A stretch of 64,000 nt of DNA from Abelmoschus esculentus (taxonomy: Eukaryota > Streptophyta > Magnoliopsida > Malvales > Malvaceae), in assembly GCA_035048815.1 (NCBI GenBank), contig JAUCBN010000014.1:16971501-17035500 (forward strand). The letters are read 5' to 3'. This document shows positions 31,746 to 44,254 of this stretch, piece after piece. The first letter of the stretch is position 1. The number at the start of each line of letters is the position of its first letter. The notes under the pieces are model-generated. The model saw nothing but the letters and a program-made list of their open reading frames with translations, was not told the origin of the DNA and did no database searches. A program made the position numbers and the translations under genes.

Positions 31746-34158
31746 TGTATTCACTATTCATCCATCATCATTATAGTTGGAATTTTCCCCACGTTTTAAA
31801 CATATATATTTTTATAAATTTTTATATTTTGTATGTTTGTTTATAATTATATACTTTTAGAATCATGACCTAACTAATAGGATAGGTAGACAGGATTGAA
31901 ATTTTTGTTAAGACGTGCAAGTGTTTTGAGGACCGAATGGATTATTATTTTATTAAAAAATATCATTACTTTTATTAATAATTTAATTAACAACGATTAA
32001 ATCGATAACTTTTTTATAATATTAATAGAGAGATTATGTCATAGGTCCGGTCTATCACGTCAACTTTGGTCCTTAGCCAATTAAAATTATCCATTCCGCC
32101 ACTAATCAGCCATGTAATTAATATAATTTCCAGAAATCATATTTTTAAAATGACATGAAAATTCTGAGTGAAAATTTATTGGTTAGAAAAAAATGAGGTG
32201 AAAATTAGTGGTGAATTGGGTGGTTATTATTAGATGAAACCACAGCTGACGTGGTAGACCGGGCCCATGATATAATTTAAAAATATCTATTGTTGAATTA
32301 CCAAAACAACAGTTCCTGAAAATTTCACCTTCAATCAATTATTATCAATAACGAAGATTGTTTTTTATGTACTAAACTTACATTTAATCATAATATTACT
32401 TAAAGAAAAAAAAGGAAAAACTCTAAAATTTAAAATTAATTTTGTAATAAGTCTAAAATTCAAATAAATATAAATAATTTAATTAATTAACTAAATATAC
32501 AATTTTTATTATAATTCTATCAATCAAATTTTCACTCGATCACACTGTCATCCGTCTTTTTTAAATATCATGTGTTAAATTTGGAGATGGTAAATAGGCC
32601 GTTCGAATCAAGTTATTTCAAGTCAAGTTTATTTTCGTTTTAATTATTTTTTATTTAGTTTTGATTTGGGTCATATTAGGTTTGATTCTGATTTAGTTCG
32701 GGTCTATGTTACTTTAAATTGAGTTAGGTATCAAATCAGATTAATATCGGATCAGTTGATTTTTAAGTTGGGCTAATATCAAATTGGTTGACTTTTCAAG
32801 TCAGATCTAGATCGGATCATTTGTTTTTTGGTTGAGTCAATATCGAATCAATTACTTTTTGGGTCAGATCAATATCAAATATGTAAGTTTAAATTTGAGT
32901 CAATATATGAAAATGATATTTTGAAAAAAAAGAAAAATGATATTAAACTATTAATAAAAGTAGTTGGTAATATAAAATAAAATAAGAATAAAACATACAT
33001 ATACGAAGAAATTAAATTTGAGTTATTTTTTATTCTGGCTGATTTTCGATTCGAGTTAATTTTTAATTTTAGTTACTTTTGGTTTAAGTTATTTTCGGTT
33101 AATTTCAATTTAGGTTGATTTTCAATTTAACTAAATTTAAGTCGTTTTGTTTCAGTTAAATTTTTATTTCAATTTTAATCTTTCTTATTCGAATTTATAT
33201 TTGATTGAAAATAAAACTAAATCAGTCAAAATTTAAAAAATAATTTAAAACAAGAGTCCTAATTTGAATATAAAATTAAAGTATAAAAAATTAAAGATAA
33301 ATTTAAAACAAGAGTCCTAATTTGAATAGAAAATTAAAGTATAAAAAATTAAAGATAAATTTAAACCAAAGACAATATTTTTTCTAATTTGATTGAAAAT
33401 AACAGAATCTTTATTTTAAACAGCCTCCTAGTTTAAATTATTCTCAAGAATCCGTCATTACCTTAATGAATTATCCAATATTTATGTTGTAATTATTGCC
33501 TTAGATCACTTTAAAATTCAACTTTGCCGAGACAATTGCTCTAAATCATTAGCTTCATTTCATAACTTTTTCTTTAAAAAAGCGAGATTCTTTTTTGATA
33601 TTACTTTTATAAATATTACAAATGAATTAATATATTTAAAAATAAATATCAATTCTTTTTTCACTAGAACTACTTATAAAATTTAAATTAAAATAAAATA
33701 TTTAAATATAATACATGAATTTCAAATAAATCTTGACCCATTAACTTTTATTTAATTAAATAAATAATATAAAAAGTATCCTTGAAACGGATCCCATCAT
33801 AAATTACAATTAATATTCACATCTCATAAAATAGAAAAAAGGGAATCTTGGATCAGCATCTCTTTCTTTCTTTCAAGTCTTCCCATCTTAAAGTCTACAG
33901 CTCACAATCATTTCATTTCTGGCTTTCACACTTTATATTATACTATTAGTCAGTGTTCACACTTCACATCATCCCATGAAAATAAGGGTCAGCTCTTCTT
34001 TCTGTCACTCTATGTATAATTTCCATAATTGCATGTACTGCTATAATTGATGTATATATATCCTGTTTGAAGAATTCCCAGTTTTCAATTTTTAAAGGAA
34101 AACAATCTATTTGTTTCTGTTTTGACAGAAATTTGTTGCAGATTTGAAGTAAGCAAAA
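31746..34158. other. Intergenic, AT-rich, with minor repeats; ENT promoter at right end
   Basis: 32600-32900 holds a degenerate GGGTCAGATCAATATCAAAT-type repeat of roughly 55-60 bp. 33245-33360 holds two nearly identical 58-bp units. The last 250 bp, pyrimidine-rich, are the likely promoter and 5' UTR of the transporter gene. Confidence 0.5.
33245..33362 (+). repeat. Two tandem 58-bp units
   Basis: AAAACAAGAGTCCTAATTTG and the following AATTAAAGTATAAAAAATTA occur at about 33247 and again 58 bp later with a single T/G difference, so the duplication is recent. Confidence 0.8.
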
Positions 34159-36259
34159 ATGACTATGGTTGATGGAGGAGATTCGCCGTCAAGGCTTGAG
34201 GTATGTGTTTTTCTTCTTGTTCTTTGTTAGGATCAACGGAATTCAAGATTCTTCTTTGTTTAATTACATGTGTTTCACTCTGTTTACTGTGAAAATTAAT
34301 AGGGGAAGGTTAGTGCCATAATCGTATGTTGGCTTCTGGGATTTGGATCTCTTATCTCTTGGAACAGTATGCTGACTATTGGAGATTATTACTATAATCT
34401 GTTCCCGGTAGCTCACCTGTTCTGTCTCAATGTTTTTATGTTACTTTGTGCAGTTTCCCAAGCTAAAGTTTGGGTTTCTAAGATCAGTTTGTGTAATGAT
34501 ATTTTTGTCTGTATTTCAAGGACTACCATCCTTCCAGGGTGCTTACTCTGGTTTATCAGCCGTTTGCACTTGGAACAATGGCGATACTGGCGTACAATGA
34601 ATCGAAGATCAATACGAGGAGAAGGAACATATTTGGCTACTTCCTTTTCTTTGCAAGTACTTTCATGCTAATAGTGGTAAATTTAACTACTCCCCTATTT
34701 GCATACTTCATCCACTGATCCACCTGGTTCTCGTATAACCTTTATTTTTTTTCCATTCTGTTCTTTGATAGTTGGATTTAGCCACATCGGGGAGAGGGGG
34801 AATTGGACCGTTCATCGGTATTTGTTCATTTGTTGCTTGTTTTGGGGTTGCAGATGCCTTTGTTCAAGGTGGAATTGTTGGTGATTTATCTTTCATGTTC
34901 CCTGAATTTATCCAGGTTTATAGTACTTTATAAACTTGTCAATTTTATCCCAACGTTTTCAGCAACAGATTTAACTGTTAATTGCTGGTTTTATTATTCA
35001 GTCCTTCTTTGCTGGTTTGGCTGCATCTGGTGCTGTGACCTCTGCTTTGAGATTTATCACGAAAGCAGCCTTTGACAAGTCCAGCAATGGCCTTCGAAAA
35101 GGGACAAGTATGTTCTGCAAATTGGTGCCATTCATTAATGCTAAACTGTAAACAAAACGCTGGGTTCTATGTCCATTGATTTTTATTTTTATTTTTATTT
35201 TTTGCAGTGTTGTTTCTAGCTATTTCTACATTTTTTGAGTTCCTTTGCCTCCTGTTGTATACATATTATTTCCCTAAATTGCCAATAGTAAAGTACTTCC
35301 GCTCTAAGGCCGCCTCGGAAGGATCAAAAACTGTTCAAGCTGATCTTGTAGCAGCTGGCATCCAAAGAAAAGATGACCAAGTAAGTGCTACAGCCTTATT
35401 CTCTCATGGTATATATCTAAAACCTTATTACATTCCTTAATCTATTATGTTTTTACAGCATGGAGACAGTGCTAATAAGTTTGAGAGGCTAAGTAACAAG
35501 GAATTGTTCCTTCAAAACATAGATTATGGTCTTGATCTTTATCTGATATATGTTTTGACGTTGTCGATTTTCCCCGGATTCTTGTACGAAAATACCGGTG
35601 AACACCAATTGGGTTCATGGTAAGTACTCATTCACCGACTATAATACTTGCAAACTCGGATAACTATTGTCATGCTTTAAAGTTTGTCACTTTTGTAAAC
35701 TGAAGTCAAATACTCAATGGTTGGTATGTTTTTAGTTCTATCTAGTTGTCTTGGTAGTAACTTACAATCTGAACACCTATTTTTTTTCCAGGTATCCACT
35801 TGTGTTGATAGGATCTTATAATGTGTGGGATCTCATATCAAGATATCTTCCCCTTGTGAAATTCTTGAAGATAGAGTCCAGGAAAGGCCTTATGATAACA
35901 ATACTCTCTCGTTTCCTATTGGTTCCTGCTTTCTACTTCACCGCTAAGTACGGTGATCAAGGGTGGATGATATTTCTTGTATCATTTCTCGGTCTAACAA
36001 ATGGTCACCTTACCGTCTGCGTCATGACTGCTGCACCTAAAAGCTACAAGGTTAGTTTCAGCAGCCACACGTAGCATGAAATTCACTAAAAATCCCAGTA
36101 ACCTGTAAATGTAATGAATAAGTGTTGTTTGTTCATTTTTTGCAGGGACCGGAGCAAAATGCCTTGGGGAATATATTAGTTCTATGTTTATTGAGTGGCA
36201 TATTTTCAGGGGTTGCTTTGGACTGGTTGTGGCTCATTGGTAAAAAGAATGCCTTTTAA
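34159..36259 (+). CDS. Equilibrative nucleoside transporter (ENT3-like)
   Basis: Membrane transporter of nucleosides, 419 residues from nine exons: 34159-34200, 34303-34407, 34521-34676, 34772-34915, 35002-35107, 35208-35380, 35459-35619, 35792-36050, 36146-36259. All boundaries are GT-AG and the phases sum to 1,260 nt. Family signatures: IIVCWLLGFGSLISWNSMLT in the first helix, GDYYYNLFPDYHPSRVLTL, NTRRRNIFGY, DAFVQGG in helix 4, and FPGFLYEN with LLSGIFSGVALDWLW near the end. Eleven membrane segments are expected, with a central cytosolic loop (KYFRSKAASEGSKTV...KKDDQ type). The helix 1 Trp and the DAFVQGG motif, known substrate-site positions, are intact. Closest by recollection to plant ENT3 (plasma membrane, adenosine/proton symport). 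No damage seen. Confidence 0.95.
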
Positions 36260-36824
36260 AAATCGAACTCTCCCAAAGAAATGCCAGATTGATGATTTCA
36301 TTTGTAAGAATCATGACAGAAATGACCAAGAAACATGAGCTTTCTTATTGCTTAATGAAAATTGTGAAAATGAAGTTTTCTCTGTAAAGACTGAACTCAT
36401 ATTTATGAAACAAAACTGAGATTTCCAGACAAGTAAGATCTCATATGTCTTTTTATGAAGTTCTATCATATCATAAAAAAAATCTGAAAACTATTCTGTC
36501 TACTAAACTCATAAAGTTGGAATTGATACATCTTTTGCATTATCCAAGACCAAGAGAATGATATAAACAGTAAAGAATCAATAGATTCCAGCATGACATA
36601 CTTATCCACTATTCTCTTACAAACAAGGTAGACATCATAGGATAAGTTGAGCCTAGCCCATTCTAGTTCTGCATTGACTCAGGACCCATAAACCAAGAAG
36701 CTAGTTTACTTCTCTTGGATATAGCCATGCTTCTCATCTCTATCTCTATCTCTATCTCCACCACATAAACTCCATAACCTCAGCCTAATTTCCTATCCGT
36801 GATTGAAAAACATAACCAGAAAGT
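36260..36824. other. Spacer between ENT and small plastid-protein gene
   Basis: Contains the ENT 3' UTR and a TCTCTATC microsatellite-like stretch (about 36738-36762), the latter probably in the 5' UTR or promoter of the next gene. Confidence 0.5.
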
Positions 36825-37324
36825 ATGATTTTACACTTACCTTGTACAACCCTTTATCAAACACCATTGCTATCCAATCCTAGAAATCTTCAAAACCTAA
36901 CCAAAACCCAGACCATCTCTTCACCATCCAACAACTTGTTTCCTACAAGAAAGCTTGTACTAAGAGTGTGTAGTAATGGCCAAGGAAATGAAAGGAGGAG
37001 TTTCCTTTCACTAGAAGAAGCTGGTTTGGTCGAAATGTCTGGTTTAAGCACTCATGAAAGGTTCCTATGTCGATTAACGGTAAACCCTCTCCTCCCATGC
37101 AAATATTCAAATCTAATCTTGCATGTTATTTAAAAGCCATTGGGATTTGTTTGCAGATATCATCTTTGAATCTACTGAGAGTTATATCAGAACAAGAAGG
37201 ATGTTCGATTGAAGAGCTGAATGCTGGAAGGGTTTGTGATTGGTTTGTGAAAGATAAACTGAAAAGAGAACAAAACATAGATTCAGCTGTTCTTCAATGG
37301 GATGAGTCTGAATTCCCAGTTTGA
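36825..37324 (+). CDS. Small conserved plant protein, probable plastid-targeted, unknown function
   Basis: Two exons, 36825-37079 and 37157-37324, phase 0, encode 140 residues. The first 50 residues are rich in Ser, Thr, Asn, Leu and Arg with almost no acidic residue (MILHLPCTTLYQTPLLSNP...), as in plastid transit peptides. The mature part, SLEEAGLVEMSGLSTHERFL then CRLTISSLNLLRVISEQEGC, SIEELNAGRVCDWFVKD and AVLQWDESEFPV, is highly ordered and reads like a conserved domain. I recognise the look of a plant-specific chloroplast protein but cannot name it. It lies about 570 bp downstream of the transporter in the same direction; no functional link is implied. Confidence 0.8.
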
Positions 37325-39430
37325 GAGTTTGGTTTCCTGGTTCATTGCTCTTTGGTATGGACCTGAAGTTAATCTTTGTAAATGTTTGGGATTCAGAAAG
37401 AAAAAAAAAAGTTTGTTTTGCAAATCAAGTCTTAGTCTACTTTCAAATTATATGAAACATTAATTAATTCAACCCAATCAATCGTTGGAATTGAATTTCC
37501 GCGTCATTCCCACTAATTATTTACATTATTACATCCTTAATAACTTTCAAACACACATATAATTAGTATTAATCCTGTAATTAAAAAAACAAAGTCGCTT
37601 TAAGTAAAACCAAAATTGCTTTAACATACAATCCATAGCCATGTGCTCTTTTTGGACAGAAGAATTCTTTGTCCCTAAACTTTATCAATTTAATCATTTT
37701 AGTCTTTAATTTTTTTATATCTATTTTAACCCGTAAAACACACTCATAAATTAAATTTTAATTAAAATTTGACGATCTAAACAGAAAAAACCTATAAAAA
37801 GTCAATATTTAATTAAAAATTAAATATATAACGTCATTTTAATAATCCGTTATTATTTGATTTCGTTCGAATCATTTTAATTAAAAAAATTAAAAACTAA
37901 AACTAGATTCTCTTCGTAACAAAAATAATTCTACGTTGTACGTCGAACACCGTTAAACATCATTAACGTCGAATACTGGTTAACAATTTTTTCTCTTTTT
38001 CTTTGAAAAACTCTTCCATTACCTTACCCAGAAAACGCGTGAGTCAATGTTTAATACTCCAATCTTGCAACGTCACACAACCAACCCCACCCTTTGTATG
38101 AAAATTCGTCAACAACTACAACGAAAAAGCTGGTTTTAAATTTCCTGTTTTACCCTGAAAGTCGTCGTTGACGGTGACATGATGCGTTTCCGCGGCAGTT
38201 TGAAACCTCAAAAATTTACTCACAACGGTATTTCAAAATAAAATAAAAAATAAACTAGGGGATAATTATACAGAAAGTCCCTCTCATGTGTAATTTTTTT
38301 TTACAGATTTAGACTATTTACTGTAATTGATTCATTTCAAGTCTCTCTTGTTTTTGGATATAGGTATTTTTAATTTCAAAGTTAAATATTTCATTAATTT
38401 AAACAAATGATTTTGACTTAATTTTTTTTTTGCTATTAAATAAATATTTAGTTCAATTTTTTAAGAAAATGTTAAATATATAATACGCACAATTTTACAA
38501 AAAATGTCTAGTTGTACATTCACATAAAGATATAAATAAGACGTTATATTCACAAGTCACTCAAGTTAACTCAAGAAAAAAAACTCAAATTTTACGTTAA
38601 TTATCAAGTCTAAATCAAGTTTAAACAGATAGAGTTATTGGTCGAATTAAATTTGAGTACTATTCACATGTCTTACAAGCCTAATCGTTTTTTTTTTCAA
38701 TTTTAATATATATATATATATATATTTATACACCATTAAATTACATTTCTGTATTTACTATATATATATTCTTGATAAATGATAAACTTAATCGAACCTC
38801 AAGTTTATTTTTTTTAAATAGAAATATTGCCAAATCTGAATAGATTTATTATATCTCAAGTCAAATCTGAACTTGAAGAGTGATTTTCAATCAAGTCCCG
38901 AGATTTGAATTAAGCTTGAGTCTTAAAATTATCGATATTCAAACTTAATTAGATATAATTACACCCGTAAAATTACTATATTTACTTATATATAAAAATA
39001 ACATTGAATTATTTGAAAAAATATCTTATAACAGTAAATACATGTTTCGAGTACCAAGTATGATCAATGTAAGGGACTAAATTCACCAAAATACAGAGAG
39101 CTTTCATAAAATTTGACCCAAAGATAAAAAGCAGTAGAATGGGGAAGAATAGTTAAGGAATACGGCGACGTTTTGAAAGATTGATCGATCGTCTCCGCTG
39201 GTTTAAAGGCCAAAACAGGCAAAAAAAAAAACAAAGGGCAAAACGGACTTGAAATTCTCACAAGTCAAATACAGTACAATCCAAGCTCTGAAATCCGACG
39301 TTATTTCTCTATCTGTTTTTCCTTTGTCACGAGGTTCTCGATTCGAGCAGCAGTTAAAGTTTCCTTTTTTTGCTTTCGAAACGTAAAAACGGTGCCGTAC
39401 ATAAGCTCGTGATTGTTTCCAGAGAGGAAG
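37325..39430. other. Intergenic, AT-rich
   Basis: 3' UTR of the small gene, AT-rich DNA with a (TA)n run at about 38707-38725, and the 5' UTR of the VAP gene from about 39200. CCGATGATGCG-like GC-richer patches at 38040-38220 carry no recognised gene. Confidence 0.5.
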
Positions 39431-41854
39431 ATGGCGATAGAAACCGACCAAAAGCCACCGTCCGATGGCAAAGTTTGGGGTTTTTTCAAGCTTCCGTTTA
39501 GACAAACCGGGAACAGTAACAGTACGACGACGTCTTCTGCTTCCTCGGCTTCGAATCTGCATACTCAAAGTCAACCTCACGTCGAAGGATCCAACAATAA
39601 TGGCTCCTCGAAGTCCGTTACCTCCGTTGCTAAGTCGCTTTTACCGACTCGTCGCCGGCTCAAGCTTGATCCGACTAATAAGCTCTATTTTCCATGTATG
39701 TACTCTTCTTTGATGTATTTTCAGATTCTAGATTTTTCGATTGCTTGATGCTTATTTCTGGAAATTAACAGTTAATTGAAAAAGAATTTAAGAGTATACA
39801 TTGCTGAGAATCGAGATTGATGATTAAAGTAGCTGATACTAAATTTTGGATTTTCTTATAAAAAATGCTACTAATTATTTGAATTAATTTGACTTAATTC
39901 AGGAAATTTTCTTTATGGTTCATTTAGGAAGAGTTTGTTTAAAATTTTACGAGTATTGAAAATAATTAATTTTATATTTCAACTGTATTGTTCTTAATTG
40001 TTTATTTTGTTTTTGTTTTTCCAAGATGAACCTGGCAAACAGGTGAGGAGCGCGGTGAAGATAAAGAACACGAGCAAGTCATATACAGCTTTCAAGGTAA
40101 AACCTTTAAGCTTTGGGATAAAAAAAATCATATTTGCTTTTTTTTTTTTGCCTTCTTGCTGTCCATGTTTGCTATAGTATATTTTATAAGTTACAAATAA
40201 AGTGGAATAATGCTGTGTTTTATGACAGTTGCTTTGATTTGTAATGATTGTGATGAACCCCTTTGTTTCTGTTGGTTTAGTTTCAAACCTCTGCACCGAA
40301 GAGTTGTTTCATGCGCCCACCGGGTGCTATTCTTGCCCCTGGCGAGAGCATCATTGCAACGGGTATTTGCTTCTTTACACTCTTGTGTGCGCTGACACAT
40401 TGTCATCAATATATATTTAAACTGTTCGGCTTATCATCAGAAATATTCTTATGATTTTCTCTTCTTGGTTGTAATTGATTTAACTAGTCTTCAAATTTGT
40501 GGAGCAACCTGAGAATAATGAAAAGCCAATTGAACAGAAGAGCAGGGTTAAGTTTAAAATCATGAGTCTCAAGGTGAAGGGTCCGATGGACTATGTTCCC
40601 GAGATGGTGAGTTGAACTTCTCCAATAAAATTGTGTTTTTATATGATTCACATGCTTTCCATTTTCTATCTCGATGACAAAGAATAGTAAGACTTTTTGA
40701 GTTTTACCACATTTAGATGTCAGTGAGCTTATGATGAATATAAACTAATATTCTGAAGATGCAAATAATATTTACTTCGTGGTTAATAGTGTTTAAATTT
40801 CTCAACAAACAAATAACTTTATGGGATGACATAACAGATAGCTGTTCTATAGTTTGATTTGGATTCTTGTATTTCCAGAGCTTTATAATTTGAAGCATAA
40901 AATGTCACTATGGAACAAAACTTCTCTATCCAAATATTCTTCTTCATGGGATTTGTACCTTCTGTCTGCAACATAAAAGAAACTACTGTGCTTCATGGCC
41001 GGATTTGTTTCTTATTTTTATTTATTTACTTTGCAATTTTGTCCTGGGGATGTCCTATTGTTTATGTAAATCAACTTTTGAAGGCGACATATGCCTAATT
41101 ATCACTCTTAATCGGATAAGAATCTCTTGAAAAGCTGATATTGGGCCCATTTTGATAGAGCAAGCATGATTTTCAATCAATTTTTTGGGTTGTCTGGCTG
41201 CCTTTGTTTGATGCACAATTGAGATTCTTTTACCATCTTTACTGTTGATTGCACTCCTGCCTACTGATCTTTTTTCTTTTCTTTGAGGTATTGGATATTT
41301 GTAAATCATGTAATTAATCTTCGGTGCCTTTCTTTGTAGTTTGATGAGCAAAAGGATCAAGTGGCAATGGAGCAAATATTACGGGTTGTTTTTCTAGATC
41401 CCAACCGTCCTTGCGCTGTAAGTACTGCTTCCATCTTACTATCTTAAGCCATCATTTGCATGCACCGTATTCACGCTTGCATGTCAACACTTTTCGCTTG
41501 CATGATACTTGACCTGCATTCCAAATTATCTGAATCCTAGCAAATTAATTAGTCTAATTATTTATGTGTTCAAGGCTCTGGAAAAATTGAAGCGCCAATT
41601 AGCTGATGCCGATGCTGCAGTTGAGGCACGCAAAAAGCCTCCAGAGGATGCAGGTCCGAGGATCATTGGGGAAGGACTTGTGATAGATGAATGGGTAAGT
41701 TTTCTTGTAATCATCTGATGGAAATTATTCTTATAGTTGTTTTACTTGTTTGATATGAATTTCCTATGATCATATATTTATTTCTGTTGTGCAGAAAGAG
41801 CGAAGGGAAAGATACCTTGCTCAACAGCAGGTTGAAGGAGTAGACTCAGCTTAA
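39431..41854 (+). CDS. Vesicle-associated protein 4-like (MSP/VAP family)
   Basis: ER-plasma membrane contact/vesicle trafficking family, 264 residues in seven exons: 39431-39695, 40026-40096, 40281-40362, 40488-40606, 41340-41417, 41575-41694, 41795-41854 (795 nt, phases consistent). An N-terminal low-complexity region (VWGFFKLPFRQ, then Ser/Thr/Asn-rich) is followed by the MSP domain at about residues 75-200: RRLKLDPTNKLYFPYEPGKQ, VRSAVKIKNTSKSYTAFKFQ, TSAPKSCFMRPPGAILAPGE, then VKFKIMSLKVKGPMDYVPEM. The PxGxxxPxE-type lipid-motif-binding strand is intact. The C-terminus has a coiled-coil-like LEKLKRQLADADAAVEARKK and IDEWKERRERYLAQQQ, with no transmembrane tail. This distinguishes the VAP4 group from typical VAP27. 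Start chosen at MAIETDQKPPSDGKVWGFF; the in-frame extension upstream has no ATG before 39413. Confidence 0.94.
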
Positions 41855-44254
41855 AGTGGAAATTCTTGGTCAGTTGCCTCATCGTAAGTTTGAAGTTTTA
41901 TATAATCATCTCGTGCTTATATCCCTCGAGTCATTTCATACCGCCAAGGGTGTTGTCTTGGAAGAATGATGAGAAAAATCCAAAATCTTTTGTCGTAAAA
42001 AACCGTGAATCTGTATTTTCTGTAATGTGAGACTTGAAGCTTACAACTCAAAACTCAACTAGTTGTTACTATCTGCATTGTAGATAATGTGATTTTGTCT
42101 CCTCCCTAAATGGATCTCAAACTGTGTAGGAGTGTTTCAATGCATATGCATATTCAATAATGTTCTCATTAGGAACATGTCGCATTTTGCTCAAATTTTC
42201 CAGTGCTTTTGTCATCTTGCAAAGCAGTTTAGATAATGGGATGGAAGATCCTCGCTTCTGTGAATTCATGGTAGCTCAGGTCAGATGGAATTTAGATCCC
42301 GGTTTCGAACATCAAAAATGGTTTCTAGCTGTTGAATATGGACAGGTGATAAGGTGTATCAAACTGAGTTTATGAAATTATGAGTTTAAGTCAAGATGAA
42401 CCGATTATTTTTCGCATTGAGTCGAGTTTTGTTATATTACTATTGTAACAATTGAATCGAGGTTGGGGTGTTACAAATTATTATTTTCATCATTGGCTTT
42501 AGAAGCTTGATTTGAATAAATTAATTCTAGTTGAAAGTATTTGATTACGGTATTAAGAATAGAAAAGAGGAAGGATGAAAAGTAGTTGATTAAATGATTG
42601 GAATTTGGTAGGGAAGGGTGGAATTTAGTGGGTTCAAAAGTCAGATGAGGTGGTTACGTGGTCTTTAATATTAGGATCGTGGAAAATAAATTATAACCGT
42701 TTTAATCAGTATAATTATTAAATTTTATCGGTTAATTAATTTAATTTTAAAGTTTAACGGTTTTAATTAATCAAACATTAAAAATATGATTAATCATCGT
42801 GAAATTACTTAAAAATAAAAAAAAGTTTATGATTAATTTTTTTATTTAAACATTTTTTTAAATTTTAATATAATATTTATCAGAAAAATAATTTTATTAT
42901 CCTCACGAGGATTAATGAATATTTGAAAAAAATTATAATAGGTTACAAAGTAACTTTTAACCGAATATTAATTAGTGATTAACTACTGTAACAATTATAT
43001 GTTTAAAAATTTAATATTAACTCTTTCTCGATAATTAATTATTTAATAACTATTATAATGATTAACCAATTATTTTCGAACATTTTCCCAACGACTCTAA
43101 ACATACAAATAAAAAAATTAACCCGAAAATATATTTTTTAAAACAATACTAAACTTGAGTCCAGAAAATGAAAAGATTTCAACTAACCCCATATAAAAAT
43201 TAGAAGAAATTAAATATTTGTCCTGGCCCAAGGCAGTAATAGTAAACCCAATACAAATCTGTAAACCCATGTTTCGAGAAACAATAATAATATTGCATTG
43301 CCCTGCATAGCGAAACAAACCAGAGCATTTCCGGTGCCAAAAATCTGGTGTTGGCAGTAAATGAGAAAGGCGAGAGGTGGTGTACCGCACAACCAGAAAT
43401 AAAAATCTCGACCTCCTCCACCGGATACTGCACTGCTAATAAATATATCAACCGCGTTGCAGTAAAAGAAGAAGATGAGACTGGCAAATAAACAGAGTTT
43501 GTAAGAATCCGAACCACAACATCGCGTGATATTTACTGTTTTCAGTGTTTTTACATTTATGGTTTCAGTTACTTCGTATCTCACTTCTCAACAATTACAT
43601 TTCCTTCGCAATCAATACCAATAAACCATGACAATGGGAAATCTAGTTTTTTATGAAAATGGTATGTACTATGTAGTTGACTTTTTTGTAAATCTTCCTA
43701 GAGTTATATACTTCTTTTGTTTCTGCAATTGACTTCCACTTGCAGGCAGGACCACAATGGCATCTGTCCATTGCTCTTGATTCATTCAAGAGGTTCTCAA
43801 GAGCAATTGGTACCATCATTTTAGAAACATTTGGGGATAGAAATTTCCATGTCTGGTTTCATCACTCTAAACACAGCCTGTCCAAGACTCCAAGATGGCT
43901 AACTAAGTGCCATTAATATTTGTGTACCCTACAAATATAGTTTGGTCCCAACACTGGGGGTATGAAAACATAGTTTCTGAATTTTGTAATGCCTTCGAAA
44001 TCCTGTCTCAACTCTTAAACTGTTTCTTAGTGGTAACTAAATGACAAGTAAACAGAGATATAAACTTCATCTATTACTATCCCCCTTTGTCCCACATCGG
44101 CAGGATACAGAAAGCTTGATTGCCACTGTTCACATGTCCTTTTGGTTTTTCCATAACTTTCCCACATGAAATATAACTGCACTTTTTTTGTTCTTATGGT
44201 TAACTGTAACACTTATGTAAGATGTACAGCGGAAAAACAAAACAAAAATTACAT
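41855..44254. other. Intergenic, AT-rich
   Basis: 3' UTR of the VAP gene. Around 42415-42470 there is a stretch ending GAGGTTGGGGTGTTACA, which looks like an LTR terminus read in reverse, but no partner was found. An open stretch with exon-like acceptor at 43745-43918 is discussed among the rejected items. Confidence 0.45.

Noticed and set aside
42400..42475. Possible LTR terminus (GGGGTGTTACA)
   Set aside because: Only one end is seen, with no matching repeat or duplication within the window.
43745..43918. Exon-like open stretch after TTGCAG (AGPQWHLSIALDSFKRF...)
   Set aside because: 57 open codons following an acceptor-like site, but no family resemblance, no partner exon and an AT-rich surround. 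Too weak to call.
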